Source: UBA1127 sp965116355
GTDB taxonomy: Bacteria; Chloroflexota; Dehalococcoidia; Lucifugimonadales; UBA1127
Assembly: GCA_965116355.1 (NCBI GenBank)
Contig: OZ220679.1
Span: 868,001 to 932,000, forward strand
Direction: 5' to 3'
Length of the DNA stretch: 64,000 nt
Below the pieces are notes generated by a model. The model was not told the DNA's origin, made no database searches, and was given only the letters and a program-made list of their open reading frames with translations. The translations under genes were made by a program, and so were the position numbers. Positions 34,876 to 44,400 of the stretch are shown here, piece by piece. Every line of letters begins with the position of its first letter. Within the stretch, counting starts at the first letter, position 1.

Positions 34876-35040
34876 ATGTCCAGGGTCGCACCATGGCATT
34901 CTTCGGGATCGCCGACCTATCACCTCTGCACGCGGTGTGCTGACGGGAAAGGCATCGATCGCCTTGTGCGGCTCCTCGGCACCGGCGGCAAGCCGCTCTG
35001 CGAGACGTGCCGTCAGCTCATCAATACCGAGCAGTGCTAG
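34876..35040 (+). CDS. Small zinc-ribbon-like protein
   Basis: A 54-residue protein (MSRVAPWHSSGSPTYHLCTR). AAGGAGGAG five bases before this ATG is one of the best ribosome binding sites in the window and rules out longer starts. Two CxxC knuckles, CTRC and CETC, are separated by 20-odd residues (LVRLLGTGGKPL), plus a terminal Cys, indicating a single structural zinc site. No family name is known to me. It lies between the kinase and the hopanoid operon and could be a small regulator or a carrier-protein partner; that is speculation. Confidence 0.7.
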   Translation: MSRVAPWHSSGSPTYHLCTRCADGKGIDRLVRLLGTGGKPLCETCRQLINTEQC

Positions 35041-35593
35041 CCGCTGCGCGGGGGAAGGCCCGGCAGCGCGAGGCGGGGGTGCGCCGGCGCAGCCTCCCGT
35101 CGGGTCCGCCTTGGGGCGAAGGGCCGCGGGCCGGCGGCGTTGGATGAACGCGGCCGACCCGGCTTCCGCAGCGTCCAGTCGCCGGCTCCAACGTCGCGGC
35201 CAGGTGCACGGTTGCCGGCATTACGGCGCGCTGGCCCCGATGCTAACAAGATTTTATAGAAAATATCCCGGAACTCATAGAACGTTAATCTCAAGCCGGT
35301 ATCCTGAGGGCGGCGTCGGCCCGGCTGCCGGGGGCTCGGGGCTGTAGTCGCCGTCTCGGCCACGGGGCTAGGCCCGGTGCAATGGGCGCGGCAACCAGTT
35401 CCGCACCCCCGCTTGCGGGGCGGCCAGAGCGACCTTCCTTACTCTGGAGGCGGGCCCTGCGCGGTTCAATTCCCCCTCACCGTGCGGGGCTCGTCCCCCT
35501 CCCAGGCGCCGAGGGACGGCGCCGCCGGCATTGGCGCGTCACGGCGTTCGGTGAGGCCACCCTCGAACCAAAAGGCAGAGGAGGACCAGCGCG
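35041..35593. other. Intergenic region upstream of the hopanoid operon
   Basis: 553 bases. Most is GC-rich, with one distinct AT-rich patch at 35248-35300 (GATTTTATAGAAAATATCCC) that is a likely promoter or binding region. I cannot define -35/-10 boxes with confidence. Long open frames here lack ribosome binding sites and homology. Confidence 0.4.
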
Positions 35594-36616
35594 ATGGGCG
35601 TGCCTATCTCACAGGCGTGGACGGTGGCGTGGCACGTGGTGAAGCAACGCCTCGCCGGCCGCCAGCGCTACCCACTCGTGCTCATGCTGGAGCCCCTCCT
35701 GCGCTGCAACCTCGCCTGCGCGGGCTGCGGGAAGATCCAGTATCCTGCACACGTGCTCCGGCGTGCCCTCACTGTGGAGCAGTGCCTGGCCGCCGTCGAG
35801 GAGTGCGGCGCGCCCATCGTCAGCATCCCCGGGGGAGAACCCCTGCTCTACCCGCACATCGGCGAGCTGGTGGCAGCGCTCACGCGCCGGGGAAAATACG
35901 TCTACCTCTGCACCAATGCACTGTTGCTCAAGGAGAAGCTGGAGGCGGGCGTTTTCACCCCCTCCAAGCGACTCAGTTTCAGCGTGCACCTAGATGGCCT
36001 GCGAGAGGACCACGACGCGTCGGTCTGCAGGGACGGCGTGTACGACATCGCCGTCGAGGCCATACGGGAGGCCCTGCGGCGAGGATTTCGCGTCACCACC
36101 AACACGACCCTCTTCACCGCGTCCGAGCCGATGCGGGTCCGGGACTTCTTCGATGCGATGATGGACCTGGACGTTGAGGGCATGATGGTGTCCCCGGGCT
36201 ACAACTACGCCCAGGCGCCGGACCAGGACTCCTTCCTGGAACGGGAACGCACGCACGCGCTCTTCGCGGAGGTGCTCGGCGGCAAGAGGCGGCGGTGGCG
36301 CTTCAACCAGTCACCGCTCTTCCTGCAGTTCCTCATGGGCAAGCGCGCCTTTGACTGCACCCCGTGGGGCAATCCGCTCTACACCATTTTCGGTTGGCAG
36401 CGTCCCTGCTACCTCCTGCAGGAGGGCTACGCCCCAACTTTCCGGGCGCTGATGGACGAGACGGACTGGGAGTCCTTCGGGAGGGCCAGCGGCAACCCCC
36501 AATGCCAAAACTGTATGGTGCACTGCGGCTTCGAGCCGACGGCCGTCCACGCCACCTTCGCCACATGGCGCGGGTTCCGGGACGCCGCCGTCGCCACCGT
36601 CACCGGGAGGCTGTAG
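35594..36616 (+). CDS. hpnH: Adenosyl-hopene transferase HpnH (radical SAM)
   Basis: A 340-residue radical SAM enzyme starting MGVPISQAWTVAWHVVKQRL. The cluster-binding motif is C38-x3-C42-x2-C45 (LRCNLACAGCGK), followed by SIPGGEPLLYP, LCTNALLL and SFSVHLDGLREDHD. The C-terminal CQNCMVHCGFEPTAV is typical of HpnH, which adds a 5'-deoxyadenosyl radical to diploptene to make adenosylhopane, the precursor of extended (C35) hopanoids. GAGGAGGA lies before the ATG. It opens the operon hpnH-unknown-hpnG-hpnA-shc. Confidence 0.95.
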   Translation: MGVPISQAWTVAWHVVKQRLAGRQRYPLVLMLEPLLRCNLACAGCGKIQYPAHVLRRALTVEQCLAAVEECGAPIVSIPGGEPLLYPHIGELVAALTRRGKYVYLCTNALLLKEKLEAGVFTPSKRLSFSVHLDGLREDHDASVCRDGVYDIAVEAIREALRRGFRVTTNTTLFTASEPMRVRDFFDAMMDLDVEGMMVSPGYNYAQAPDQDSFLERERTHALFAEVLGGKRRRWRFNQSPLFLQFLMGKRAFDCTPWGNPLYTIFGWQRPCYLLQEGYAPTFRALMDETDWESFGRASGNPQCQNCMVHCGFEPTAVHATFATWRGFRDAAVATVTGRL

Positions 36617-36619
36617 GCC

Positions 36620-36988
36620 ATGGGCGACAACGCAGTCGCCAAGGACAGAGGTGGGGAGCCGGCCTGCGCCGGCGTCGCGGCCATGGTCGAGCGGGCCTTC
36701 CACTACCGGGGCGACGTCACCGTCGTGCTCCGGAACGGCGAGAGCATAACCGGCTTCCTCTTCAACCGGTCCGCCGGGGGGCATGACCCGTTCGCCCATC
36801 TCTTCGTGGCCGGCGGTGACTGGGATATCCCCATACCCTACCGCGACATCGCCCGCGTGCTGTTCACGGGCGCCGACGCCGCCGTGGCGTCCGCCAGGCG
36901 CTTCACCGCTTTCCGGAAGCGCCGGGCCGGCAAGGCGCCGGCGCACGGTCCTGCCCCTCGCAAACCGGGAGACCGCCATGAATCCTGA
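36620..36988 (+). CDS. Unknown small protein of the hopanoid operon, Sm/SH3-like barrel
   Basis: A 122-residue protein starting three bases after hpnH and overlapping hpnG by 11 bases. The centre (about 22-85) reads like a small beta barrel: RGDVTVVLRNGESITGFLFN, then AHLFVAGGDWDIPIPYRDIA and RVLFTGADAAVASARRF. The pattern 'strand, NGxxxxGFxF, strand, IPYxDIxxVxFxG' resembles Sm-like or SH3-like folds. The C-terminus is basic (FRKRRAGKAPAHG). No enzyme motif is seen. Its fixed position suggests a role in hopanoid modification or in regulation, which is not proven. Confidence 0.72.
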   Translation: MGDNAVAKDRGGEPACAGVAAMVERAFHYRGDVTVVLRNGESITGFLFNRSAGGHDPFAHLFVAGGDWDIPIPYRDIARVLFTGADAAVASARRFTAFRKRRAGKAPAHGPAPRKPGDRHES

Positions 36989-37676
36989 AGCGGGCGCGGG
37001 CCCCCTCCTGACCGTCGCGCCGACCCGGCGGGAACTCGGCGGGATGGCGCACGGCGGCGTTGCGGCGCCCGCGTGCATCGTCGGCATGGGCCGGATCTCG
37101 GGGACGCGGGTCGCCGGCCTCCTCGACGCGGCGCCATGCGGCCTCCTGCTGTCCCTCGGCTATGCGGGCGCCCTCGACCCGCGCCTTGAGCCGGGGGACC
37201 TCATCGTCGGCAGCGCCTTCCTCCAGGGGGCGCGGGCGCCCGTCGCCGGCGCTGCTGCCACAACGCGGGCGGCCATACTCCTGCGGCAGGCGGGGCTGAC
37301 GGTGTTCGAGGGCGCCATCCTGACGGTCGAGGAACTCCTCCTCACCCCACATGCCAAGCGCCGGGCACACCGCGCCAGCGGCGCGCTGGTGGCGGACATG
37401 GAGGGGCGCTGGATCGCGGACGCGGCGGCGGCGCGGGGCGTCCCGCTCATCGGCATCCGCGCCGTGCTGGACGAGGCCCGGTTCCCCCTGCCGGCCTTCC
37501 TCGCCGCCATCGTCGCCGACGAGGGCCGGCGGGAATGGGCGCACGCCGTGCGCGCGATGGCCCACCCCTCGGCGGTCACCAAGCTCCTCCCGCTCGCCCT
37601 CAAGTCGCGGTGGGCGTCCCGGTCCCTGCGGCTGGCCGCCCGGTGCATCCTGCGGGAGGGCGGGCTCCTCCCGTGA
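36978..37676 (+). CDS. hpnG: Adenosylhopane nucleosidase/phosphorylase HpnG-like
   Basis: A 232-residue protein of the PNP/UDP phosphorylase (MTA/SAH nucleosidase) superfamily: LLLSLGYAGALDPRLEPGDL (phosphate/ribose loop), ALVADMEGRWIADAAAARGV (the conserved 'xDMEGxxxA' with substrate-binding Met-Glu) and LIGIRAVLDEA. HpnG removes adenine from adenosylhopane to give ribosylhopane, acting after HpnH. The start overlaps the unknown gene by 11 bases; the stop overlaps hpnA (GTGA). Confidence 0.88.
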   Translation: MNPEAGAGPLLTVAPTRRELGGMAHGGVAAPACIVGMGRISGTRVAGLLDAAPCGLLLSLGYAGALDPRLEPGDLIVGSAFLQGARAPVAGAAATTRAAILLRQAGLTVFEGAILTVEELLLTPHAKRRAHRASGALVADMEGRWIADAAAARGVPLIGIRAVLDEARFPLPAFLAAIVADEGRREWAHAVRAMAHPSAVTKLLPLALKSRWASRSLRLAARCILREGGLLP

Positions 37677-38650
37677 GACGCATCCTGGTGACCGGCGCGT
37701 CGGGATTCATCGGGAGCCATGTGGTCGCCGCGGCGCTCCGGCGGGGCTATGAGGTCGTGGCCTTGGTGCGGCGCCCCGGCGCGTACCGGCCTCCCCAAGG
37801 CGCCCACGCGGTCGGGGGCGACGTGCGCGACCCGGGGGCGATGCGCGCCGCTGTGCGGGGCTGCCATGCCGTGGTCCACCTTGCCGCCCTGTACACCTTC
37901 GACGCCTCCCAGGCGGCGCGCATGCACGAGGTCAACGTGGACGGCACGGTTAACGTCCTGCGGGCCGCCCTCGGCGAGGGCGTCGACCGCATCGTCTACA
38001 CCGGCACGGTGGGCGGCACGGCGTTCTCCCGGGAACGGCTTGCCACCGAGGACGACCTTGCCGGGCCCGAGGCGATGCGCGGCCCCTACAAGCGGTCCAA
38101 GTTCGCAGCCGAGTGCGCCGTGCGGGACCTGGTGCGGGACGGAGCACCCATCGTCACGGTCTGCCCCACGGCGCCCCTCGGTCCCGGAGACGCCAGGCCC
38201 ACGCCCACCGGCGGCATCGTGCGGGACTTTCTGCGCCGCCGGATGCCCGCGTACGTGGACACCGGGCTGAACTTCGTGCACGTCGCCGATGTGGCCGAGG
38301 GCCATCTGCTCGCCCTGGAGCGCGGAGAGCTCGGGGGCCGCTACCTGCTGGGGAACACGGCGGGCAACCTCACGCTGTCCGAGGCCCTCGGGATCCTCTC
38401 CGAGCTGACGGGCATTCCGGCCCCGCGGGTCCGGCTGCCCCACGGCGCCCTCCTGGCCGCCGCCTGGGCGAGCGAGGCTGCGGGCAGGATGTTCAACTGC
38501 CCGCCTCCCCTGGCCCTTGAGGCCGTGCGCATGGCCGCAGCCCGGATGTGGGTCGATCCGTCGTGGAGCGTGCGGGCGTTGGGCATGCCCCAGACCCCGG
38601 TGCGGCGGGCCTTCCAGGACGCCGTCGAATGGTACGTCGCACACCCCTGA
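37673..38650 (+). CDS. hpnA: Hopanoid-associated NAD-dependent epimerase/dehydrogenase HpnA-like
   Basis: A 325-residue extended SDR starting at GTG (VRRILVTGASGFIGSHVV); the GTG overlaps the hpnG stop. The NAD site is TGASGFIGSH; the catalytic Tyr and Lys are in GPYKRSKFAAE. VVHLAALYTFD and NFVHVADVAEGHLLAL match HpnA, annotated as a hopanoid-associated sugar epimerase. The exact reaction is not established in the family; it is thought to act on the hopanoid side chain or its sugar. Confidence 0.88.
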   Translation: MRRILVTGASGFIGSHVVAAALRRGYEVVALVRRPGAYRPPQGAHAVGGDVRDPGAMRAAVRGCHAVVHLAALYTFDASQAARMHEVNVDGTVNVLRAALGEGVDRIVYTGTVGGTAFSRERLATEDDLAGPEAMRGPYKRSKFAAECAVRDLVRDGAPIVTVCPTAPLGPGDARPTPTGGIVRDFLRRRMPAYVDTGLNFVHVADVAEGHLLALERGELGGRYLLGNTAGNLTLSEALGILSELTGIPAPRVRLPHGALLAAAWASEAAGRMFNCPPPLALEAVRMAAARMWVDPSWSVRALGMPQTPVRRAFQDAVEWYVAHP

Positions 38651-38706
38651 GCGCGCAGGGGCCGAGGAAGCGGCGTGCTCGGGCCAATCGACACCAAGGA
38701 GCGGCG

Positions 38707-40731
38707 ATGCGCCGACAAGACCATGCGGAGAGAACTGACACGTTGACCGATCAGGGCCTCTGGGAATGCGTCCAGCGGGCGATGCGGCGGACGCAGGCCT
38801 ACTTCTTCGGCGCCCAGCATGCGGACGGGTACTGGTTGGGGGAGCTGGAGTCCAATCCGACCATGGAGGCGGAGTACATCATGCTCACCCACTTCCTGGG
38901 CTCGGACGAGGGCGACCGCATCCCCCGCGTCGCCGAGGACATCCGCCGCAGGCAGTCGCCCGACGGGTCGTGGCGCATGTACCACGGCGCCCCGGGAGAC
39001 CTGAGCACCTCCATCGAGTGCTACCTCGCCCTCAAGCTCGCGGGCGACCACCTCGGCGCCCCGCACATGGCCCGGGCCCGCGCCTTCATTGTAGCCGCCG
39101 GCGGCATCCCCAAGGCCCGGGTGTTCACCAAGATCTGGCTCGCCCTCTTCGGCCAGTGGGACTGGAAGGGGACGCCGGCCATGCCGCCGGACCTGCTGCT
39201 GCTGCCCCGTTGGGCCCCCCTCAACATCTACCGCTTCGCCAGCTGGGCTCGGGCGACCATCGTGCCGATGACCATCATCCTCACCCTCCACCCCACCCGG
39301 CCCCCGCCTGTGGAACGCTGGGTGCTGGAGCTCTACCCGGACGGGCCCGTGACCTTCACCCTCTCCCGGTGGAAGGCGAATCCCTTTTCGCTGCGCGGAG
39401 GGTTCCTCCTGCTCGACCGACTCATCCGCATCTACCGAAGACTGCCCTTCATACCGAGCCGGGCGCGGGCCATCATGGCCGCAATGAATTGGATCATCGA
39501 TCACCAGGAGGCCGACGGCTCGTGGGCCGGGATCCAGCCTCCGTGGGTCTACTCGCTCGTCGCGCTAAGCGCCCTGGGCCTTCCCATGGACCATCCCGTC
39601 GTCGCGCGGGGGCTGGAGGGCTTCCGGCAGAACTGGAGTCTGCCGTCGGCGGACGGCCATGCCCTCCGGGTACAGGCCTGCCTCTCCCCGGTATGGGACA
39701 CGTGCCTGGCCATGCGGGGCCTGCTGGACTCGGGGGTGCCTGCCGAACACCCCGCCCTCCAGCGGGCCGCGTCCTGGCTCATGGGCAAGGAGATCCGGGT
39801 CAGGGGGGATTGGGCCGTGTACCGGCCCCACCTCGAGCCCAGCGGCTGGCCCTTCGAATTCGCCAACGACCATTACCCCGACATCGACGATTCCGCCATC
39901 ATCGTGGGGGCCCTCCGGGACACGCCCCTGCTCGATCAGGAACAGGAGCGCGCAAAGTCGGAGGCGGTCGCGCGCGCCGTCGGCTGGTTGACCGGCATGC
40001 AGTGCACGAGCGGCGGGTGGGCGGCCTTCGACTGGAACAACACCTCCCGCGAGCTGGCAAAGATCCCCTTCGCCGACTTTGGCGAGCTCCTCGACCCGCC
40101 CAGCGCGGACGTGACTGCCCATGTCCTGGAGATGTACGGGAAGATGGGCTACGACCAAGACCATCCGACGGTGCGGCGGGGTCTCGCCTATCTCTGGGAA
40201 CAGCAGGAGCACGACGGCCCGTGGTTCGGCCGCTGGGGGGTGAACTACATCTACGGCACGGGCGCCGTACTTCCCGCGCTCCGGGCCCTGGGCATCGACA
40301 TGGCGCAGCCGCGGGTGCGCCGGGCCGTCGATTGGCTCCTGGCGCACCAGAACCCGGACGGGGGGTGGGGCGAGACCTGCGCCAGCTACGCCGACCCCAG
40401 GCTCCGGGGGCGGGGCGACAGCACCCCGTCCCAAACGTCCTGGGCTCTCATGGCCCTCATGGCGGCGGGCGAAACAGGGAGTGCGGCCGTTCGGCGCGGG
40501 ATCGTATTCCTCATCGAGCGTCAACGGGAGGACGGCACGTGGGACGAACCGCAGTTCACGGGATGCGGCTTCCCCGGATACGGTCCGGGTGACAAGCCGG
40601 ACCGGGACGAGTCCCCCGGCGGCCCCAACGTGCAGGGGCCGGAGCTGGGCGCGGCCTTCATGATCAACTACGCCCTGTACCGCAACTATTTCCCGCTCTG
40701 GGCGCTGGGGCGGTTTGCCCGGGCGCACTAG
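38707..40731 (+). CDS. shc: Squalene-hopene cyclase
   Basis: A 674-residue triterpene cyclase (start MRRQDHAERTDTLTDQGLWE, with AAGGAG before the ATG). The catalytic acid motif DxDD is D392-I-D394-D395 (YPDIDDSAII). QW-type repeats are visible (RRRQSPDGSWRMY, HQEADGSWAGIQ, GMQCTSGGWAAFD, HQNPDGGWGETC, RQREDGTWDEPQ). Length is normal for SHC (about 630-720). It cyclises squalene to hopene at the membrane, the first committed step. It closes the hopanoid operon; squalene-synthesis genes are not in the window. Confidence 0.95.
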   Translation: MRRQDHAERTDTLTDQGLWECVQRAMRRTQAYFFGAQHADGYWLGELESNPTMEAEYIMLTHFLGSDEGDRIPRVAEDIRRRQSPDGSWRMYHGAPGDLSTSIECYLALKLAGDHLGAPHMARARAFIVAAGGIPKARVFTKIWLALFGQWDWKGTPAMPPDLLLLPRWAPLNIYRFASWARATIVPMTIILTLHPTRPPPVERWVLELYPDGPVTFTLSRWKANPFSLRGGFLLLDRLIRIYRRLPFIPSRARAIMAAMNWIIDHQEADGSWAGIQPPWVYSLVALSALGLPMDHPVVARGLEGFRQNWSLPSADGHALRVQACLSPVWDTCLAMRGLLDSGVPAEHPALQRAASWLMGKEIRVRGDWAVYRPHLEPSGWPFEFANDHYPDIDDSAIIVGALRDTPLLDQEQERAKSEAVARAVGWLTGMQCTSGGWAAFDWNNTSRELAKIPFADFGELLDPPSADVTAHVLEMYGKMGYDQDHPTVRRGLAYLWEQQEHDGPWFGRWGVNYIYGTGAVLPALRALGIDMAQPRVRRAVDWLLAHQNPDGGWGETCASYADPRLRGRGDSTPSQTSWALMALMAAGETGSAAVRRGIVFLIERQREDGTWDEPQFTGCGFPGYGPGDKPDRDESPGGPNVQGPELGAAFMINYALYRNYFPLWALGRFARAH

Positions 40732-40773
40732 CGGACGGTGGAACCGTTGGGCGCCTCCCGGTTGTCCTCCAAG

Positions 40774-40985
40774 GTTGCGGTGTCGATGCGGATGGGGTCC
40801 GCTGCGGCACGACCTTCGCCAAGCCCGACCGGGCACGGCAGGGCTGCACCCGGCGGTCCCGCTATGCCCGGACGGCAGACGCCGAGACCACGATGCGCAG
40901 GCTGGGCCGGCCGCCTCTGGGGCTTGCACTCGCCGGCATCGTGATCGTCCTTGGGATCTTCGTCCTCCTGGCAGAGCTGACATAG
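40774..40985 (+). pseudogene. Remnant of the C-terminus of an Mrp antiporter-like subunit
   Basis: In the frame ending at TAG 40983-40985 the sequence reads DAETTMRRLGRPPLGLALAG then IVIVLGIFVLLAELT, matching the end of the 29887-31635 protein. Differences are mostly third-position or conservative (V/L, L/I, F/L). Upstream to about 40780 the match continues (GGTGTCGAT and CTGCGGCAC blocks) but with a frameshift. There is no start codon with a ribosome binding site except a possible ATG at 40893, which would give 30 residues. It is either a relic of a second copy or a tiny membrane peptide. Confidence 0.78.
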
Positions 40986-40992
40986 GCCGGCC
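40877..40992 (+). repeat. Direct repeat copy 2: displaced mrp 3' end
   Basis: Gap-free partner of 31527-31642 in the same orientation, about 90% identical, 9,350 bp away. Together the two bracket the kinase/hopanoid block. Confidence 0.88.
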
Positions 40993-41482
40993 GCCGCCGC
41001 CCTCGATTCCTGCCTCTCGCTCCCGCGACGTCTTGCGCCCCGCACAACCCCTGCGGAAGCCGGCGCAAGAACCTCGAGCGTAACAAGCCCATTTAGCAAT
41101 CTCTTTGCGCTCTCTCTTCACCCAACACTTACTCGTGCCTGTTTCCCATCACAGTTTCTCATGTTCTTCCTCCGTCATCTTGGACACGCATTAAACGGCG
41201 TTGTGTGAATCTCGCCTGTTCAATGATTCCTTCACATGCCTCTTTTGTCCCGATTTTGTGCACATGCTCCCTATGGCTAAGTCCGTTTTCTCTCTGTGTA
41301 CAGACATTATGAGATTTGTGCATAGCGTGGAAGGTGGCAGGCATTTTGCCGCGGTTCCCGTGTGACCGGGCTGCGATGGCCGACGGCGCAGGACCGAGTC
41401 TGCGAATGCTCAGGAAGGGGTGGCGAGGACGGAGTGAAACGTCTCACGCCGTGTAGCTGTTGTTGGGAGGAGGAATCCTGGG
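40993..41482. other. Intergenic region before the giant cadherin-like gene
   Basis: 490 bases. From about 41090 to 41330 the composition changes to pyrimidine-rich and AT-richer, with blocks such as TTCTTCCTCC and TTTTCTCTCTGTG. It must hold the promoter of the 8.1-kb gene that follows. No RNA gene or reading frame convinces me. Confidence 0.4.
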
Positions 41483-44400
41483 ATGCGCGTATCGTGTCCG
41501 GCGGGTAACCGTCGGATTTTTGTTTCCCTGGCAATCCTCGGCCTCTTGGCGGCCCTCTTCCTGCTGCAGGCCCCCCATGCCCGCGCGCAGTCCGATACCA
41601 CGGCCCCCTTGCTGCTGGTAGCGAACGTGGACGGAACCTCCCTGGTCCTCATCTACAACGAGCTCCTGAACGAAAGCTCCACCCCCGCAGTCGGCGACTA
41701 CACCGTGGACATCGGCGGCACGGACTACACCCCGTCGAGCGTCGCCGTGCTCGGCGCTGAGGTGGAGCTCACGCTATCGACGGGCGCCGCGAGTGGCGAC
41801 ACGGTGACGTTGGACTACACAGCGGGGACAAATCCGGTGGAGGACCCGGCAGGCAATGACGCGCAGGGGTTGACCAGCTGGTCTGTGACGAACCACACGG
41901 GCGCGCCCAACGACCGTCCGGAGTTCTCGGCCGACACGATCACCATCACCGTCGATGAGAACACGCCAATGGGGACCACCATCGGGGACCCGGTCGCCGG
42001 CACGGACGACGACACGGGCGACACGCTGGCCTACCAGCTGAACTCGCCCGCCACACCGACATTCTTCATCGACACGGGCACCGGTCAGATTTCAGTATTC
42101 CAAGCCCCGGACTTCGAGACCACATCCTCCTACGTCGCACCTATGTACGTCCGAGACAGCAAGACCCCCGCCGGAGACGCCGACACCCAGTGGGACGACA
42201 GCATCAAGGTGACCATCACCGTCAACGACGTCAACGAGACGCCGGCCATCAGCGGTTTGGCCACAACGAACATTGATGAGAACACCACCGCCGTCGGGAC
42301 GTACACGGTGACGGACCCGGACCCGTCGGACACCCACACGTGGTCGATTGACAGTGACACCAGCACTGTTGCGAACCGGGACGGAGCGCTGTTCGAGATC
42401 GGATCGACCTCCGGCGAGCTCTCGTTCAAGACCGCGCCTGACTACGAGACGCCCAGCAGCATGGCAGCCACCCCCGGCAACCAATATCGCGTGACCGTCA
42501 AGGTCACCGACAACGGTTCGCCTGCGGAGAGCCACACCTTTGACGTTACCGTCAATGTCCGAGACGTCAACGAGCCGCCCGACATCACGACCACCGGCTC
42601 CTCCCACACCAGCATCAGCAAGCCCGAGGGGACGTCGACCACGGAAGTCCTCGCCACCTACGCGGCGGACGACCCGGAGGACAACACGCTGACGTGGACG
42701 CTGAGCGGCGCGGACGCGACGGACTTCACCATTACGAGGAACTCCAACGGGGAAGGCGTGCTCAGGTTCCAGCACCTCACCGACTTCGAGTCCCCTTCGG
42801 ACACCGGCGCCAACAACGTCTTCAACGTGACCGTCGAGGTGAAGGACACCGCAGGCTCCGCCGTCGACGACGACATCAACGTCACGGTGACTGTCACCAA
42901 CATCGACGAGCCGGGCACGGTGACGCTGCCCGGCACGATCACGGCCGGGTCGCCGGTGACCGCGACATTGTCCGACCATGACGGGACTACCAGCAACGCA
43001 ACGTGGGAGTGGTCGCGGTCCGACACGCCAGGTGGGACGTTCACCCCCATCAGCGGGGCCACCTCCAACCCCTACACGCCCGTGGCCGCGGACGTGGGCA
43101 AGTATCTGAAGGCCACGGCGTCCTACACCGACCCCCACGGCTCGGGCAAGTCCGCAACCAGCGCCGCCTCGAGCCAGGTGGCGGCCGGCAACGTCGATCC
43201 GTCGTTCAGCGCTACGTCGGCCACCCGCAGCGTGCCGGAGAACAGCGGATCGGGTGAGAATGTCGGGGCTGCGGTGGCGGCGACGCCCGGCGACAGCGAC
43301 ACGCTGCACTACACGCTGACCGGCACGGATGCTTCATCCTTCGACATCGTTTCGACGAGCGGCCAGATACGGACGAAGTCGGGGATTACCTACAACTACG
43401 AGTCCAAGAGCAGCTACAGCGTGACCGTCAACGTGAGCGACAGCAAGGACGCCGCCGGCAATGACGACAGCAACTCCGTGGACGACACCATCGCCGTCAC
43501 CATCAACCTCAACAACGTGGACGAGGCCGGCACGGTGACGATCTCGGGCACGTTGGAGGGCGGCGAGACGCTGACCGCGGCCGTGACCGACATCGACGGG
43601 GCGGTCAGTAACCTGACGTGGAAGTGGCAGCGGGAGCAGAGCGGGGGTTCCTTCTCGAATATCAGCGGGGCGACCGCCAACACGTACACGACGGTGGCTG
43701 CGGACGTGGGCAAGAAGCTCAAGGCCGTCGCGTCCTACACGGACCCCCAGGGTTCAGGCAAGTCCGCCGAGGCCGAGACGAGCGGCACCATCGGCGCCAG
43801 CAACGTCGAGCCGTCATTCAGCGCCATGACCGCAATGCGCAGCGTGGCGGAGAGAAGCCTACCAGGCGTGCACATCGGGAGTGAGGTGTCGGCGACGGGT
43901 GGCGACACCGACCCGCTGCACTACACGTTGAGCGGCACGGACGCGTCTTCCTTCGACATCGTTTCGACCAGCGGCCAGATACGGACCAACTCGACCGGCT
44001 ACGACTACGAGACCAAGAACAGCTACACCGTGACCGTGAACGTGAGCGACAGCAAGGACGCCGCCGGCAATGACGACAGCAACTCCGTGGACGACAGCAT
44101 CACGGTGACCATCAACCTCCTGGACGTCAACGAGCAGCCCGAAATCACGACCACCACGACCGCCATCTCCGTCCAGGAGAACCAGACCTCCGTCCTCACC
44201 TACGCGGCGACCGACGTCGACGACAACGGCGAGACCAACGACGCGGACAACATGCTGACGTGGTCCGTGGAAAGCGCCGACGACGGGAGCTTCTTCGACA
44301 TTGACTCGTCCAGCGGCGTCCTCACCTTCAAGACTGCGCCGGACTTCGAGAACAAGCAGGACGCCGGCGCCGACAACGTCTACAACGTCACGGTGACAGT

